Counted from the first letter of the stretch, positions 45,199 to 54,726 are shown. The stretch is 64,000 nucleotides of DNA from an uncultured Eubacteriales bacterium (GCA_900548005.1 URIZ01000006.1:11262-75261), one strand, 5' to 3'. The notes: generated by a model from the letters alone, not told the origin. Made by a program: numbers and translations.

Positions 45199-46670
45199 TT
45201 ATCTCCGTTTGTTTCGATGTACACGTCAAGACCTTCCGCCGTCAACGCTCTGACGAACTCTTTTTCAAGGTGTGAAGATTTGAAAGTCCTTGAGAACGTC
45301 AGCACGCACTCGTCTCCGAACGTCACGCCGGCAAGTTTGTAGCCCGAGTCCTTAGGCTCTTTCAAGCAAAACTCCACTCTGTCCACAATCTCGGACAATT
45401 CTTTGGGCGGATTTAGGCGTCCGTAGTTTGAAAAGTCCATAGACACGGCTTTGTTGTCCATGATATATTTTGTGATTTTGAGCCCTATATCTTTGAGCGC
45501 AAGCGGCACAAGCGCGATAAATTTGTTGCGTTCTTCACGCATATTCGCGTTGACGTTCTCTTGCAAATATTTTTCGTTGAGTTGCTCTTTGAAGCACTCT
45601 TTGACCGCGTCCACGTATGCTTGGATGCCGCCGTCCACGCTGTCTTTGAGCGTCACGTCAAGATAGAACGAGAAGTTGCGCACCGTGTCGGACGGGAAGA
45701 ATTTGCGAAGATTGACAGGCACTCTTGCGTTGATGTCCTTGTTGCTGCCCTCTTTCTTGCGCATATCGAACATGATGCCGAATATGATCGCAAGCACGTA
45801 TTCCGTGATGGTTGCGCCGTATTCTTTCGCCTTTTGGTTGAGCTTCGATGCGGAAGTGATCACGTGAGTCATCACGCCGTGGCGAGCCTTGGGGAGCTTG
45901 GGGATATAGGTGAAATTGATCTTTCTTTTTGCGTAGTCGTGCTTTTCGGCATACACTTGAAAGCTGTCTTCGATCTCGGTGGGAGTGGGCAAATCGCGAT
46001 AGTCCTTTGCGCTCTTGTAGTCTTCGATTCGCTTGCCAGTCTTGATCTCGTAGTATCTTGCAAGCAAACTCATAAGGAAAGTCGAGCCGCCCGTGCCGTC
46101 CGTGATGCTATGGAAAAACTCGCATCCGATTCTGTAATCGCTGTACACCACTCTGAAAAGATAGCGTTTGCCGTCAAGCGGAATGGGTTGGAACGAATAA
46201 AGGCTCTCTTTCTCCACTCTGGGCTTGAAAGGCAATCTCTCAAAATAGTACCAAAACGCGCCGCGCTTGATGGTGACCATAAGCGTGGGAAATCTCGGCA
46301 CGAGATCGTCAAGCGCTTGTTGCAAAATCTCGCCGTCTACTCTCTCCTTCATCACCGCCGCAAAGCGGAAGTGCGTGCTGTATTCGTTTGAAGAAGATGA
46401 CGGATACACTTTTGCCGCGTTGTCGAGCTTGTACCACTCGGTCGGATCGAAAATACTCTCCTTCTTCTTGCTCTTCACCGTGCCTTCAACAAGAGAATCG
46501 TATTGAACGCCGAAATACCTTGAAATCGCTTCCAAAGTCTTTTGATCCACGTCTTCACCGTCTTCGGCTTTTTGGATCTCTTCAACGTCGATCGACAAGC
46601 GTTTTGCAAGCTCGTCAACCGTGAGATTCTTGTCTTCTCTGAGTCGTTTTATAGATTTTGAATACTCCAT
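45195..46670 (-). CDS. HTH domain fused to a condensation/acyltransferase domain
   Basis: 491 residues. Residues 1-60 form an XRE-like helix-turn-helix (LTVDELAKRLSIDVEEI). Residues about 75-485 resemble the chloramphenicol-acetyltransferase/condensation superfamily, including alcohol acetyltransferases; the active-site motif is HSITDG at 187-192 (HxxxDG form, with FF before the H). Such enzymes move an acyl group to an alcohol or amine; substrate unknown. The HTH fusion is unusual and might let the protein control its own operon or sense its substrate. Coupled to the DUF6320-like gene. Confidence 0.72.
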   Translation of the reverse strand: MEYSKSIKRLREDKNLTVDELAKRLSIDVEEIQKAEDGEDVDQKTLEAISRYFGVQYDSLVEGTVKSKKKESIFDPTEWYKLDNAAKVYPSSSSNEYSTHFRFAAVMKERVDGEILQQALDDLVPRFPTLMVTIKRGAFWYYFERLPFKPRVEKESLYSFQPIPLDGKRYLFRVVYSDYRIGCEFFHSITDGTGGSTFLMSLLARYYEIKTGKRIEDYKSAKDYRDLPTPTEIEDSFQVYAEKHDYAKRKINFTYIPKLPKARHGVMTHVITSASKLNQKAKEYGATITEYVLAIIFGIMFDMRKKEGSNKDINARVPVNLRKFFPSDTVRNFSFYLDVTLKDSVDGGIQAYVDAVKECFKEQLNEKYLQENVNANMREERNKFIALVPLALKDIGLKITKYIMDNKAVSMDFSNYGRLNPPKELSEIVDRVEFCLKEPKDSGYKLAGVTFGDECVLTFSRTFKSSHLEKEFVRALTAEGLDVYIETNGDK

Positions 46671-46756
46671 ACTTCCATTCCGTCGAAAATTTATTTCGCA
46701 TTGTGCAAATACTTATTAATACAAAAAGCTGACATAATGCATTTATTAGGACACTA

Positions 46757-46785
46757 TCTTAACACGCCAAGTCACTTTCGTCAAA
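46757..46785 (-). promoter_or_regulatory. Promoter of the HTH-condensation operon
   Basis: Minus strand TTGACG (46780-46785), 17 bp, TAAGAT (46757-46762). Confidence 0.65.
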
Positions 46786-46934
46786 CGATTTGCCTTTGCC
46801 GTCCCGTTTTTATACTTTTATTACAACCCGTCCGACATCGCGCCCGCGCATAATGCGCACACGTATATACACGTGTACGCATTTAAAAGGAATGTGCAAT
46901 TTCAAAGACGAACACGAGCCACAACGGCATAATA

Positions 46935-47200
46935 ATTAATAATTAATAATGAATAATTGTGGAAGGCGAAGCCTTATCCAAAAGCCTATTCGGAGCGTAC
47001 TTATACACGGAATGTGCTTATTCGAAGTGAGCGTTCGCAAGGCGAACGCCGAGATAAGCGCCGAGCAAGACGGTTGTACGAGAATGCGTGGCACTGTGTT
47101 GCGCAAGCCGCCACGCAGGCGAAGTGGCATAACAAGGGGACGATACTTTTCTATGCGAGTGCCGACTGTCTTCCCCGTGAGCGATGTACACTTTTGTAGA
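46935..47200 (+). repeat. Interspersed repeat, copy 2
   Basis: Begins ATTAATAATGAATAATTGTG, then AAGGCGAAGCCTT, then CGTACTTATACACGGAATGTG and GGCATAACAAGGGGACGATA. Shares these blocks in order with copy 1 (13050-13430, opposite strand). First part of a 1.2-kb gene-free stretch (46671-47848). Confidence 0.75.
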
Positions 47201-47370
47201 GAAAGCACTCTATACGAGTGGTGGAAGAAATACCGGCGCGGACCGGAAAGATGGGGCAATTCTATTTAGGGTTTCAAACGTTCACCCCTTGTAGAGCCGT
47301 GAACAATATGCGCCTTACGGCTGGATGTTTCGACAGGCTCAACATGACGATATGGAAAATTTGATACAGC

Positions 47371-47420
47371 ACCCGAGCATGCGTAGCGGAGCGTACACGT
47401 AGTACGTGAGCAACACACGC
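47371..47420 (+). repeat. 50-bp direct repeat, unit 1 (GTAC-core foldback)
   Basis: Identical over 50 bp to 47729-47778. Contains the core GCGTACACGTAGTACGTGA (47391-47409) within an outer TGCGT/ACGCA pairing. Confidence 0.85.
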
Positions 47421-47425
47421 ACAGC

Positions 47426-47589
47426 CGGAACAAAAGCCGTCATCGCGGCAACGGCATCGCTTGCTTACAAGCAACGCCGAAAGCCGTATTAGGCTTGTTG
47501 TTCTGCTAACCGCGCCGAAAATCTTTGCTATCAGTTTAGTTACGGACAAAAACTTCTGCCGCAATTTCGCAAGATTGTCGGCTTGGTGT
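47426..47589 (-). repeat. Second interspersed repeat family, copy 1
   Basis: About 160 bp closely similar in inverted orientation to 54946-55107, with shared blocks TTTTCGGCGCGGTTAGCAGA and CAACAAGCCTAAT on the minus strand. A short translated frame is similar in both copies but has no start signal. Confidence 0.75.
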
Positions 47590-47728
47590 TTAGATTGGGT
47601 GGGACACCCACAAATGCGTCCCTTGCCGAAAAGCAAACGGCAAGAGCCAAGGAAGACGAGAACGAGTAGCGGAATGTACTTTGTACCAAGAGATAATCAG
47701 ACACAGAGCAAGCGGCGAAAGTCAAGGA

Positions 47729-47778
47729 ACCCGAGCATGCGTAGCGGAGCGTACACGTAGTACGTGAGCAACACACGC
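47729..47778 (+). repeat. 50-bp direct repeat, unit 2 (GTAC-core foldback)
   Basis: Exact copy of 47371-47420; core at 47749-47767. Confidence 0.85.
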
Positions 47779-47793
47779 GCAGGGTGACGAAGA

Positions 47794-47823
47794 AAAAAGC
47801 ACGGCAAGAAATTGCCGTGCTTT
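47794..47823 (-). terminator. rplM-rpsI terminator
   Basis: Stem AAAGCACGGCA/TGCCGTGCTTT read on the minus strand into a T-run. Confidence 0.88.
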
Positions 47824-47848
47824 GTTTTCGTCGCTTGAATGCGTCTGA

Positions 47849-48259
47849 TTATCTCTTGGAGAATTGGGGTGCTTTACGAGCCTTATGCAATCCGTATTTC
47901 TTGCGTTCTTTGGCTCTGGGGTCACGAGTGAGATATCCTTCTTTCTTGAGGATAGCTCTGTATGCTTCACTGTCTGCAACGCAGAGTGCGCGAGCGATGC
48001 CGTGACGGATTGCGCCTGCTTGACCGGTGTAGCCGCCGCCGTACACGTTGACGAGAACGTCAAACTTGTCGGAAGTGCCGGTTGCCACGAGCGGTTGATT
48101 GACGATGAATTTCATCGTGTCAAGCGGGAAGTACTCGTCGAGAGTGCGTTTGTTGATGACGATATTGCCGTCGCCGGGGATAAGGCGAACTCTTGCGATT
48201 GCCGTCTTTCTTCTGCCGGTGCCGAGATATTGAACTTTCTTGGTTTTCTTAGTAGCCAT
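47849..48259 (-). CDS. rpsI: 30S ribosomal protein S9
   Basis: 136 residues with the conserved [14 protein letters not shown], the segment [19 protein letters not shown], and the basic C-terminal tail ending FSKR that reaches the P-site tRNA. Second gene of the L13-S9 operon, 15 nt after rplM. Confidence 0.98.
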   Translation of the reverse strand: MATKKTKKVQYLGTGRRKTAIARVRLIPGDGNIVINKRTLDEYFPLDTMKFIVNQPLVATGTSDKFDVLVNVYGGGYTGQAGAIRHGIARALCVADSEAYRAILKKEGYLTRDPRAKERKKYGLHKARKAPQFSKR

Positions 48260-48274
48260 ATTTCACCTCTCCAA

Positions 48275-48739
48275 TTAGTTGAGTTTGAGCTCAACCGGGC
48301 ATTGTGCCTGATGATCATGCTCTGCACCTGCGTAAACGCGGAGTTTCTTGAGCATTTTTGCACCGAGCGTGTTCTTGGGAAGCATACCCTTGACCGCCTT
48401 GTACACTGCGAATTCAGGTTTTTCCGCCATCAATTTCTTGTATTGGATTTCCTTGAGTCCGCCGATGTAACCGGTGTGATAGCGATAGTACTTATCTTCG
48501 AGTTTGTTGCCCGTGAGAATGACTTTGTCGCAGTTGATTATAATAACGTGGTCGCCGCAGTCGACGTTGGGAGTGTATTGTGGTTTGTTCTTACCTTTCA
48601 AGATTGTTGCAACTTGAGAAGCGAGACGACCGAGAACCATATCGGTTGCGTCAACGATGTACCACTTGCTTTCCACTTCGCCCGGCTTTGCCATATAAGA
48701 CTTATTGTTTTTTGCCATTGAAGACAAATCCTTAGCCAT
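48275..48739 (-). CDS. rplM: 50S ribosomal protein L13
   Basis: 154 residues; [31 protein letters not shown] and [13 protein letters not shown] are typical. An N-terminal extension of about 20 residues relative to most L13 proteins follows from the ATG at 48739, supported by GGAGGTTA; a later start at 48718 would be shorter. The leader could host an L13 autoregulatory structure, but I could not draw a convincing one. Confidence 0.97.
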   Translation of the reverse strand: MAKDLSSMAKNNKSYMAKPGEVESKWYIVDATDMVLGRLASQVATILKGKNKPQYTPNVDCGDHVIIINCDKVILTGNKLEDKYYRYHTGYIGGLKEIQYKKLMAEKPEFAVYKAVKGMLPKNTLGAKMLKKLRVYAGAEHDHQAQCPVELKLN

Positions 48740-48995
48740 AGTGCTAACCTCCAAAAATTCTGTTTTTGCAAGAAATCGGCGTGTTCGGAGGGGCTAGTTC
48801 TTCCCACAGACATACTTCTTCCAAAAATATGCTTGTTAATGATATTAAATTGCGCGCGATAAGTCAAGCGTTTTTCCACAAAAAGTCCCGATTTTTGCAC
48901 ATTCGGGGCATATTGCGAGCAATCCGCTCAAAATACGCCGCCATTTTCACGCTTTTCTTGACGCCTGTTTTGCGGTTTTTCGGTTTTCTATGCCG

Positions 48996-51095
48996 TCAAA
49001 ACTCAATGCTCATAGCGGCGCAATCAAGGTTTTTGGCGGGCATCTCTTGTCCGTTCACAATCGTATTTTCGCCCTTCAGCCCGACAATCTCAAAGCTGAG
49101 TTTTTCCGTCTTGCAATCATCGCTCGGCGTGACGTTCAACACATATCCGTCCTCGGTTTTTTGCATATCAAACGCGATATTTCCAATCTCGTCATACATC
49201 GTGAATGTGTTTTCTCCCGGGAAGATTTTCAACGTTAGATGCTTGAAATCTTTGCAATTGAGCCTGTCTTGCTCCCTTACGTCAAGCAAGGGGATTATGC
49301 CGCCGTCTTTGACGAAAACGGGGTATTGATCGAGCGGACATTCTATCTCGTATTCTTTGTCGCCGTCAAAGCGTTCGCCGCTGAAAAAGTGCGTCCAGTT
49401 GCCTTTTGGCAGCCACACTTGCATCTTTGTCGTGCCGTTTTTGCCGGGTTTTGTCACGGGGCATACGAGCATTTGCTCGCCGAAGAAATATTGGTTGCGC
49501 CACTTTTTCGCATACGCGTTTTTGTCATTGACGTAGTAGTACATGGGGCAAACAAGCGGCACTCCGTCCTTGGCGGTGCGGATATTTGCCGTGTACAAAT
49601 AGGGCAAAAGCCTATGGCGCAAACGCATGAAATCTTCCGCAACGCTTTCCACTTTGGGATAATTCCACGGTTCTTTACTCATAGATTTATTGTTTGAATG
49701 CAAGCGGTTCACGGGTGAGAATACGCCAAACTGCAACCATCTGAGATACAATTCCTGATCGCCTTTGCCTAAAAGATGCCCGCCGATGTCGTGCGACCAC
49801 CAAGTGTAGCCTGCGTTGGATGCAAGCGACGTGAAATAGGGCTGAAAATTCAAGCTCTTCCAACACACCATCGTATCTCCCGAAAAGCCGAGCGGATAGC
49901 GATGCGAGCCGAGTCCTGAATATCTTGAAAGGATAATCCCCTTCTTACCGTCCCTATTGATGTCGAGCATGTGATAGTGATTGAGCAGCCACAAAGGATC
50001 GAGCCCTTTCATCTTGGACTTTGTGCCTTGTTGCCAGTCTATCCACCAAAAATCCACGCCTTCCTTTTCGTAGGGATGGTGCAAGACGTCAAAGTATGCG
50101 TTCAAAAACTTCTCGTCCGTCAAATCGAACTCGACGGTCTTCTTGGTTGCGGGATCTATGCCGCACGCTTTTGCCATCTCGGGATACTGCTCTTCAAAAT
50201 ATCTCACTCCGTCACGCGGATGCAAATTCATGGTGACGGCAAGATCTCTGTCCTTCAAATCGGCAAGGAATTTTTTGTGGTCTGGAAAGAGCTGTTTTTC
50301 AAAGGTGTATCCCGTCCACCCCGCGCCTTGAAAAGACTTGAACTCGGCGTCCTTGGGCGTGTTTTTGACAATGTGCCAATCCATATCCACAGTCGCAACC
50401 GTGAGCGGAACGCCCTTTTGGGCAAACTCGTCCATGAGCGAGATATATTCGTCTTGCGTGTATGCGTGATAGCGTGACCACCAGTTGCCAAGCGCGTATT
50501 TTGGCAAAACGGGAGTGTATCCGCAAAGCGAATAAAACTCTTTGAGTCCGCCAAGATAATCGTCTTCAAACACAAACACGTATTTGTCCGCATAGGTCTT
50601 TTCTCTTTGCTTGACAAAGCCGTCCTCGGTGAGCAGAAAAGATTTTTTGTCATCGATCTCGCTCACGCCGTTTTTGGCAAACAAGCCTTTTCTTATATGC
50701 GATATGCCGAAGTGGTCTTTGCCTTCCGCCATGCCCTTCCAACCAAAAAGCATGCCGAAAGTGCCGTCAAGCGTGCGAGCCGTGCCGCCGAGATTTTGAG
50801 CGTTGCTCGCCTTTCTCCAATCCTTTTCTTCGGGTGTCTTGACATATACGAAAGCGGTGTCCAAGTCCACGCAAAAATAATACTTATCCGTCAAAATCAA
50901 CACTTTATCTTGCGTTTTTTGCACTGTAAAGTGTGGATTTGCAAAATCTCTGCACGCAACCATCTGCGTTCTGTTGTCCGTAAACGCGCCCTTTTCGACA
51001 CGTATTATCCTGTCGGAAAGCACGCTTATTCTCACGTCGTCAAACTCGATGACATTGCTTTCTTTGCAGGGTGCAAGCGTTGTTGCAAATCTCAT
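48996..51095 (-). CDS. Glycoside hydrolase family 31 (alpha-glucosidase/xylosidase-like)
   Basis: 699 residues. N-terminal beta-sandwich domain, (beta/alpha)8 barrel with the nucleophile aspartate in FWWIDWQQG and the acid/base aspartate in LGFSGDTM, then C-terminal beta domains. No signal peptide, so probably cytoplasmic and acting on imported oligosaccharides. GH31 members cleave alpha-glucosides, xylosides and other sugars; the subfamily cannot be fixed by eye. The frame is open for 88 more codons, but TAGGAGAA precedes the ATG at 51095 and the promoter lies within the extension. Confidence 0.9.
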   Translation of the reverse strand: MRFATTLAPCKESNVIEFDDVRISVLSDRIIRVEKGAFTDNRTQMVACRDFANPHFTVQKTQDKVLILTDKYYFCVDLDTAFVYVKTPEEKDWRKASNAQNLGGTARTLDGTFGMLFGWKGMAEGKDHFGISHIRKGLFAKNGVSEIDDKKSFLLTEDGFVKQREKTYADKYVFVFEDDYLGGLKEFYSLCGYTPVLPKYALGNWWSRYHAYTQDEYISLMDEFAQKGVPLTVATVDMDWHIVKNTPKDAEFKSFQGAGWTGYTFEKQLFPDHKKFLADLKDRDLAVTMNLHPRDGVRYFEEQYPEMAKACGIDPATKKTVEFDLTDEKFLNAYFDVLHHPYEKEGVDFWWIDWQQGTKSKMKGLDPLWLLNHYHMLDINRDGKKGIILSRYSGLGSHRYPLGFSGDTMVCWKSLNFQPYFTSLASNAGYTWWSHDIGGHLLGKGDQELYLRWLQFGVFSPVNRLHSNNKSMSKEPWNYPKVESVAEDFMRLRHRLLPYLYTANIRTAKDGVPLVCPMYYYVNDKNAYAKKWRNQYFFGEQMLVCPVTKPGKNGTTKMQVWLPKGNWTHFFSGERFDGDKEYEIECPLDQYPVFVKDGGIIPLLDVREQDRLNCKDFKHLTLKIFPGENTFTMYDEIGNIAFDMQKTEDGYVLNVTPSDDCKTEKLSFEIVGLKGENTIVNGQEMPAKNLDCAAMSIEF

Positions 51096-51165
51096 ATTTT
51101 TTCTCCTATATGACGGCTTGTCGCAACTTCTTTTGACTGCATGCCGCCGATTTTGTGTGTAAAAT

Positions 51166-51194
51166 ATTGTATCAATTCTACCGCAAATTGTCAA
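51166..51194 (-). promoter_or_regulatory. GH31 gene promoter
   Basis: Minus strand TTGACA (51189-51194), 17 bp, TACAAT (51166-51171). Confidence 0.8.
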
Positions 51195-51265
51195 TATACA
51201 CTGCATTTCACGCTCGCTTTTAAGCGACATGTTTCGCACTTGATTTTCACCTGTTTTTCGGCGCG

Positions 51266-51294
51266 TTGACACCCGCGCGCAAAGGTGATATAAT
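51266..51294 (+). promoter_or_regulatory. Promoter of the O-antigen-ligase-like gene
   Basis: TTGACA (51266-51271), 17 bp, TATAAT (51289-51294). Confidence 0.85.
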
Positions 51295-51357
51295 CTTTTC
51301 ATCATATAGGGGAGCAAAAGCGCAAATACACTCAAGAAAAGTTTGCATATAAAGGTC

Positions 51358-52839
51358 ATGAAAGAAAAGTTTCAAAAAGCGTTGAACGTTGTCAATCGCT
51401 TTATTCAATCGGATTATTTCATTTTGTTTTCCGCCGTCATAATTCTGATAGGTTGGTGTTTCAACATTTGGGCGCCCATGCTTGCGGTGCTTGCTCTTGT
51501 TGCGATACTTCCGCTGTTTTTCGCAAAAGGCACAAAACAAATTCTGTGCGTCGTGATGATGTTCACTCTCATCATAAGCTCAAACCGTCACCGCCTTGAC
51601 GACTATGCGTGGCTTCTTTCGCTTGTTGTCGTTCTTCTTGCGGGTGCACTGTTCAATCTCATAAGATACAAGCGTTCGCTCTCCCTTCTCTCTCCCACAA
51701 AAATCAAAGGTTTTCACTGCTCGGTCATCGCGCTTGCAATTCCGTTTGCACTGGGCGGAGCAGGCTCTCCCACGGAAAAACCGCTTGCCATATTGGCGGC
51801 TTTTGCGCTCATTCTCGTGGCAGGCGTATCCTATTCTTTCTTTGTGGTCACCCAAGACGAGCAGGACAGAAAAGGCATGGCGGAGTATATCCTGAAAGTT
51901 TTGTTTGCCATGGGCGTCGTGATATGCGCACAGATGATTGTATATTTCTCGTCCTTTGACTCCAAGCAGGACGTTCTCAACGCAATAATATCCAAGAACA
52001 TCGCGCTCGGCTGGGCAGGCCCCAACAACGTTGCGCCCGTGCTTAGCATGACAGTGCCGGCAACTCTTTATTTCTGCATCAAGAAAAACAAAGCCACGCC
52101 GCTTTTTGCGATAATGGCAACACTCGAATACATATTTATCATTTCGACGGGTTGCCGCGGCGCAATTATATTCACCACAATCGCAATGCCTGCTATGTGT
52201 CTGTACGTCATGGCAAAATCCGAAAATAAGGTGCTTTTCGGCATGACGCTCAGCGTGCTGTTCGCGGCGATTATTTTTGTCTGTGCTTATTACGGCGAGT
52301 ACGTAAGCAAAATAATGACCACCATCCTCAACAAAGGTCTCGACAGCAGCGGTAGAGTGGAAATGCTTTATCCCGAAGCAATCGAAGTCTTCAAAAAATG
52401 GCCGCTTTTCGGTTCCGGTTGGGACTATCATCTCGGAGGTATGGCACACAACAACTACACACCGTACTGGTATCACTCCACCGCTCTGCAAATCCTTGCA
52501 ACTATGGGCATTGTCGGCGCAATCGGCTTTGCGTTCTTCTATTTCTTCCGCTATCGCACCTTCCTTGTCGCACGCAAGAATCCCGCCGCCGTCATGCTCC
52601 TTTGCGGCACAATCCTGTTTGACGCCTACGGCATGATCGACACCAACTTCTTCGGCCCGACGTTCTTTATTATGCTGTTGATAATGACGTTTGCGGTGGA
52701 AATCAACCTTCCCGCGAGCAAATGCCGCGCCTTTGGCGGCCACAATCCGTTTGTTGAAATCCCCGACTTTTTCAAACGTCTTTTTGCAAAACTCTCCGTC
52801 AAGAAACTTCCGAGCGACGAATACGTCCGCGAGATATAA
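51358..52839 (+). CDS. O-antigen ligase/polymerase-like membrane protein
   Basis: 493 residues, about 12 membrane helices with a large outer loop before the last helices (about residues 330-380). STGCRGAIIF matches the SRGA-type motif of the Wzy/WaaL superfamily, which joins or polymerises surface glycans. In a Gram-positive this would act on capsule or wall polysaccharide, but no glycan cluster is adjacent. AAAGG before the ATG at 51358. Confidence 0.82.
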   Translation: MKEKFQKALNVVNRFIQSDYFILFSAVIILIGWCFNIWAPMLAVLALVAILPLFFAKGTKQILCVVMMFTLIISSNRHRLDDYAWLLSLVVVLLAGALFNLIRYKRSLSLLSPTKIKGFHCSVIALAIPFALGGAGSPTEKPLAILAAFALILVAGVSYSFFVVTQDEQDRKGMAEYILKVLFAMGVVICAQMIVYFSSFDSKQDVLNAIISKNIALGWAGPNNVAPVLSMTVPATLYFCIKKNKATPLFAIMATLEYIFIISTGCRGAIIFTTIAMPAMCLYVMAKSENKVLFGMTLSVLFAAIIFVCAYYGEYVSKIMTTILNKGLDSSGRVEMLYPEAIEVFKKWPLFGSGWDYHLGGMAHNNYTPYWYHSTALQILATMGIVGAIGFAFFYFFRYRTFLVARKNPAAVMLLCGTILFDAYGMIDTNFFGPTFFIMLLIMTFAVEINLPASKCRAFGGHNPFVEIPDFFKRLFAKLSVKKLPSDEYVREI

Positions 52840-52847
52840 AACATAAC

Positions 52848-52887
52848 AAAAATAAATGGCTCGCAAGACAGCGAGCCATTTATTTTT
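52848..52887. terminator. Bidirectional terminator
   Basis: Stem AATAAATGGCTCGC/GCGAGCCATTTATT, flanked by A and T runs, between convergent genes. Confidence 0.88.
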
Positions 52888-52890
52888 ATA

Positions 52891-53874
52891 TCAACCATAT
52901 ATTCTCGTTATTTTTAAATATGCCACAGGATCTACACGCGACTTATCACTCCATTTTATCATAATTTCAACAGGTTGTCCGCCCCACATATAATATCTTG
53001 TTTGAATCGTGGATTGCGAATCTCTTATCTGCAATGCATCATTTGCGTATATGGAAAACACAAGATTTTCATCATTTGACGAAATTTCAATGACGTAATA
53101 CGCACTTTCTGTCGGGTTAAACATAAATTTCTTTTGTTGTTTTTCATTTATGTCGAGTTTTTCATAAGTATCAATTTTTATCTCATTAGTAACGGAATTT
53201 TGAGAAACAACACTACCTATTTTGACTCCTATCAACGCGACATAAAATGCTCCGACAATTATTGTTAGTGTCAGTATTATTGAAATTGTGCACTTAGACG
53301 CATTTCCTATCAATCCAGCATCACAATCATAGTTTTCATCAAACAAGAATGGCGACAACTTTATACCACCACAACCATATGTATATGCCAAAATGTCAAA
53401 AATGAAGAACAAAATCGCAAGGTATAATGCAATTATTGCCTGCCCCATTTTGAAAAGAAATACAAATGGATATCCGACAAAATAAACAACTCCGTTGGAA
53501 AGTATATTGTTTCCTTCTTTTCTCATGTGTTGCAACAAAAATTCAGCCGGCGCTGCAATTATTTTACTAAAAAAGCACAACAAATAAATGTTTGCCAGCA
53601 CCACCAAAGATGCAATCAAAAGTGGACTGAATATTATTCCTGCAACGACCGCCAATCCAATGGGTATTCTTTTAAATTGTTTAAAAGCAAAAAACTCTTT
53701 AACAACGTCATTTATTGTCTTAAAACAGTCATTCTTCTTGTTTTCATCATTTTTTTTGTCTGTTTTTTCGACATTTTCGGCATTTTCTTGCGAATTTACG
53801 TCTTCTTCAACAACGTTTTCTTCAACTTTGTCTTCTAAGACTTTTTCATTGTTTTGTTCATCAAAATCATTCAT
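52891..53874 (-). CDS. Membrane protein of unknown function
   Basis: 327 residues. A very acidic N-terminus of about 45 residues (EDKVEENVVEEDVN), four or five membrane helices (about 65-215), then an extracellular-looking beta domain (FNPTESAYYVIEISS, AYLKITRIYG) that resembles a lectin-like or carbohydrate-binding fold, but I do not recognise it. GGGGAGAA before the ATG, 35 nt after the HAD gene, so possibly co-transcribed. AT-rich. Confidence 0.7.
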   Translation of the reverse strand: MNDFDEQNNEKVLEDKVEENVVEEDVNSQENAENVEKTDKKNDENKKNDCFKTINDVVKEFFAFKQFKRIPIGLAVVAGIIFSPLLIASLVVLANIYLLCFFSKIIAAPAEFLLQHMRKEGNNILSNGVVYFVGYPFVFLFKMGQAIIALYLAILFFIFDILAYTYGCGGIKLSPFLFDENYDCDAGLIGNASKCTISIILTLTIIVGAFYVALIGVKIGSVVSQNSVTNEIKIDTYEKLDINEKQQKKFMFNPTESAYYVIEISSNDENLVFSIYANDALQIRDSQSTIQTRYYMWGGQPVEIMIKWSDKSRVDPVAYLKITRIYG

Positions 53875-53909
53875 AATATTTCTCCCCTTTTAAAACCCTA
53901 TAAGGTTTA

Positions 53910-54548
53910 TTATTTTTTGTTTTTCTTTTTTGCGTCGAAGGCGGCGATTTCTTTGTTGAAGTCGATCTCGGTGAGCTTGCCTTTGTTGGCAAGATAGCAA
54001 TGCTTGCCAAGCGCAAAGATGTATCTGTCGTGATCAAGACTGTCGCTAAATACGTTCTCAACTTCCACATCGGGCAAAATCTCGTTCAATCTGCGCACCT
54101 TCTCTTCTTTGCGACACACTTTGCCAAGCAAGTGTCCGTTGTCCTTGCTGTGCGGACTTGCGATGCAATAGTCGATCTTCATGCGCCTTGCGATCTCTTC
54201 GATGAGAAAATCGGGGCTTGCGCTGATAAGCACGGTTTTTCTTGACGGATCGCGATTTTCGGGCTTGAAAAAGTCATAAATATCCTTTTCATGCTTGTCC
54301 CAATACTTCTTCACCGTCTTCTCGGTGTTGACGAGCTTGACAAAATTGAACGCGATTTTCTTGAAGATAGGCACGGGCAAAATCTTTGTGACCATCAAAA
54401 AGCCCCAAAAAAGTTGGAACGGCAAAAGAATCAACGTCCACGGACAATGCAACATGCTCCAATACCAATAATGGAGCGCGCTGTCGTACGGGATTGCCGT
54501 TTTGTCGAAATCATAAATGTCAACCGTGATTTTTTCACCATTTTCCAT
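53910..54548 (-). CDS. HAD-superfamily phosphatase (subfamily IB)
   Basis: 212 residues. Motif I VDIYDFDKTAIPYDS, motif II VLISASPDFL, motif III lysine and acidic pair in SKDNGHLLG and NVFSDSLDHDR. A hydrophobic stretch (about 30-60) lies in the cap. Resembles SerB or PgpC-like enzymes; substrate unknown. The frame is open upstream, but the promoter 7 nt before the ATG at 54548 argues for this start. Confidence 0.85.
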   Translation of the reverse strand: MENGEKITVDIYDFDKTAIPYDSALHYWYWSMLHCPWTLILLPFQLFWGFLMVTKILPVPIFKKIAFNFVKLVNTEKTVKKYWDKHEKDIYDFFKPENRDPSRKTVLISASPDFLIEEIARRMKIDYCIASPHSKDNGHLLGKVCRKEEKVRRLNEILPDVEVENVFSDSLDHDRYIFALGKHCYLANKGKLTEIDFNKEIAAFDAKKKNKK

Positions 54549-54555
54549 AGTGTAT

Positions 54556-54584
54556 ATTGTATCAAACTTTTCAACGCAATACAA
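54556..54584 (-). promoter_or_regulatory. HAD gene promoter, abutting the start codon
   Basis: Minus strand TTGTAT (54579-54584), 17 bp, TACAAT (54556-54561), 7 nt to ATG, no Shine-Dalgarno sequence. Confidence 0.6.
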
Positions 54585-54726
54585 GAGCGAAAAATCAAAA
54601 CTTGAAAAATGCATCACCGCCGCAAAATTTGTATCTTAAACCACAAACCCGACATAAGTAAACATTGTCGAAACATTCGGGTGTGGGTGTCCCACCCTAT
54701 CTGTCATGTTGTCAATACAAAGCGGA

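Larger units (their letters stand above)
47686..47859. other. Foldback containing an inverted copy of the rpsI stop region
   Basis: CCAAGAGATAATCAGAC at 47686-47702 is the exact reverse complement of 47843-47859, which spans the rpsI stop codon. The pairing resumes with 47709-47720 against 47826-47837 (11 of 12). The loop holds the second 50-bp repeat and the rpsI terminator. Confidence 0.75.

Noticed and set aside
48740..48900. L13 autoregulatory leader upstream of rplM
   Set aside because: The position is right and such leaders are known in Firmicutes, but I could not draw the conserved structure with confidence; a covariance search would decide.
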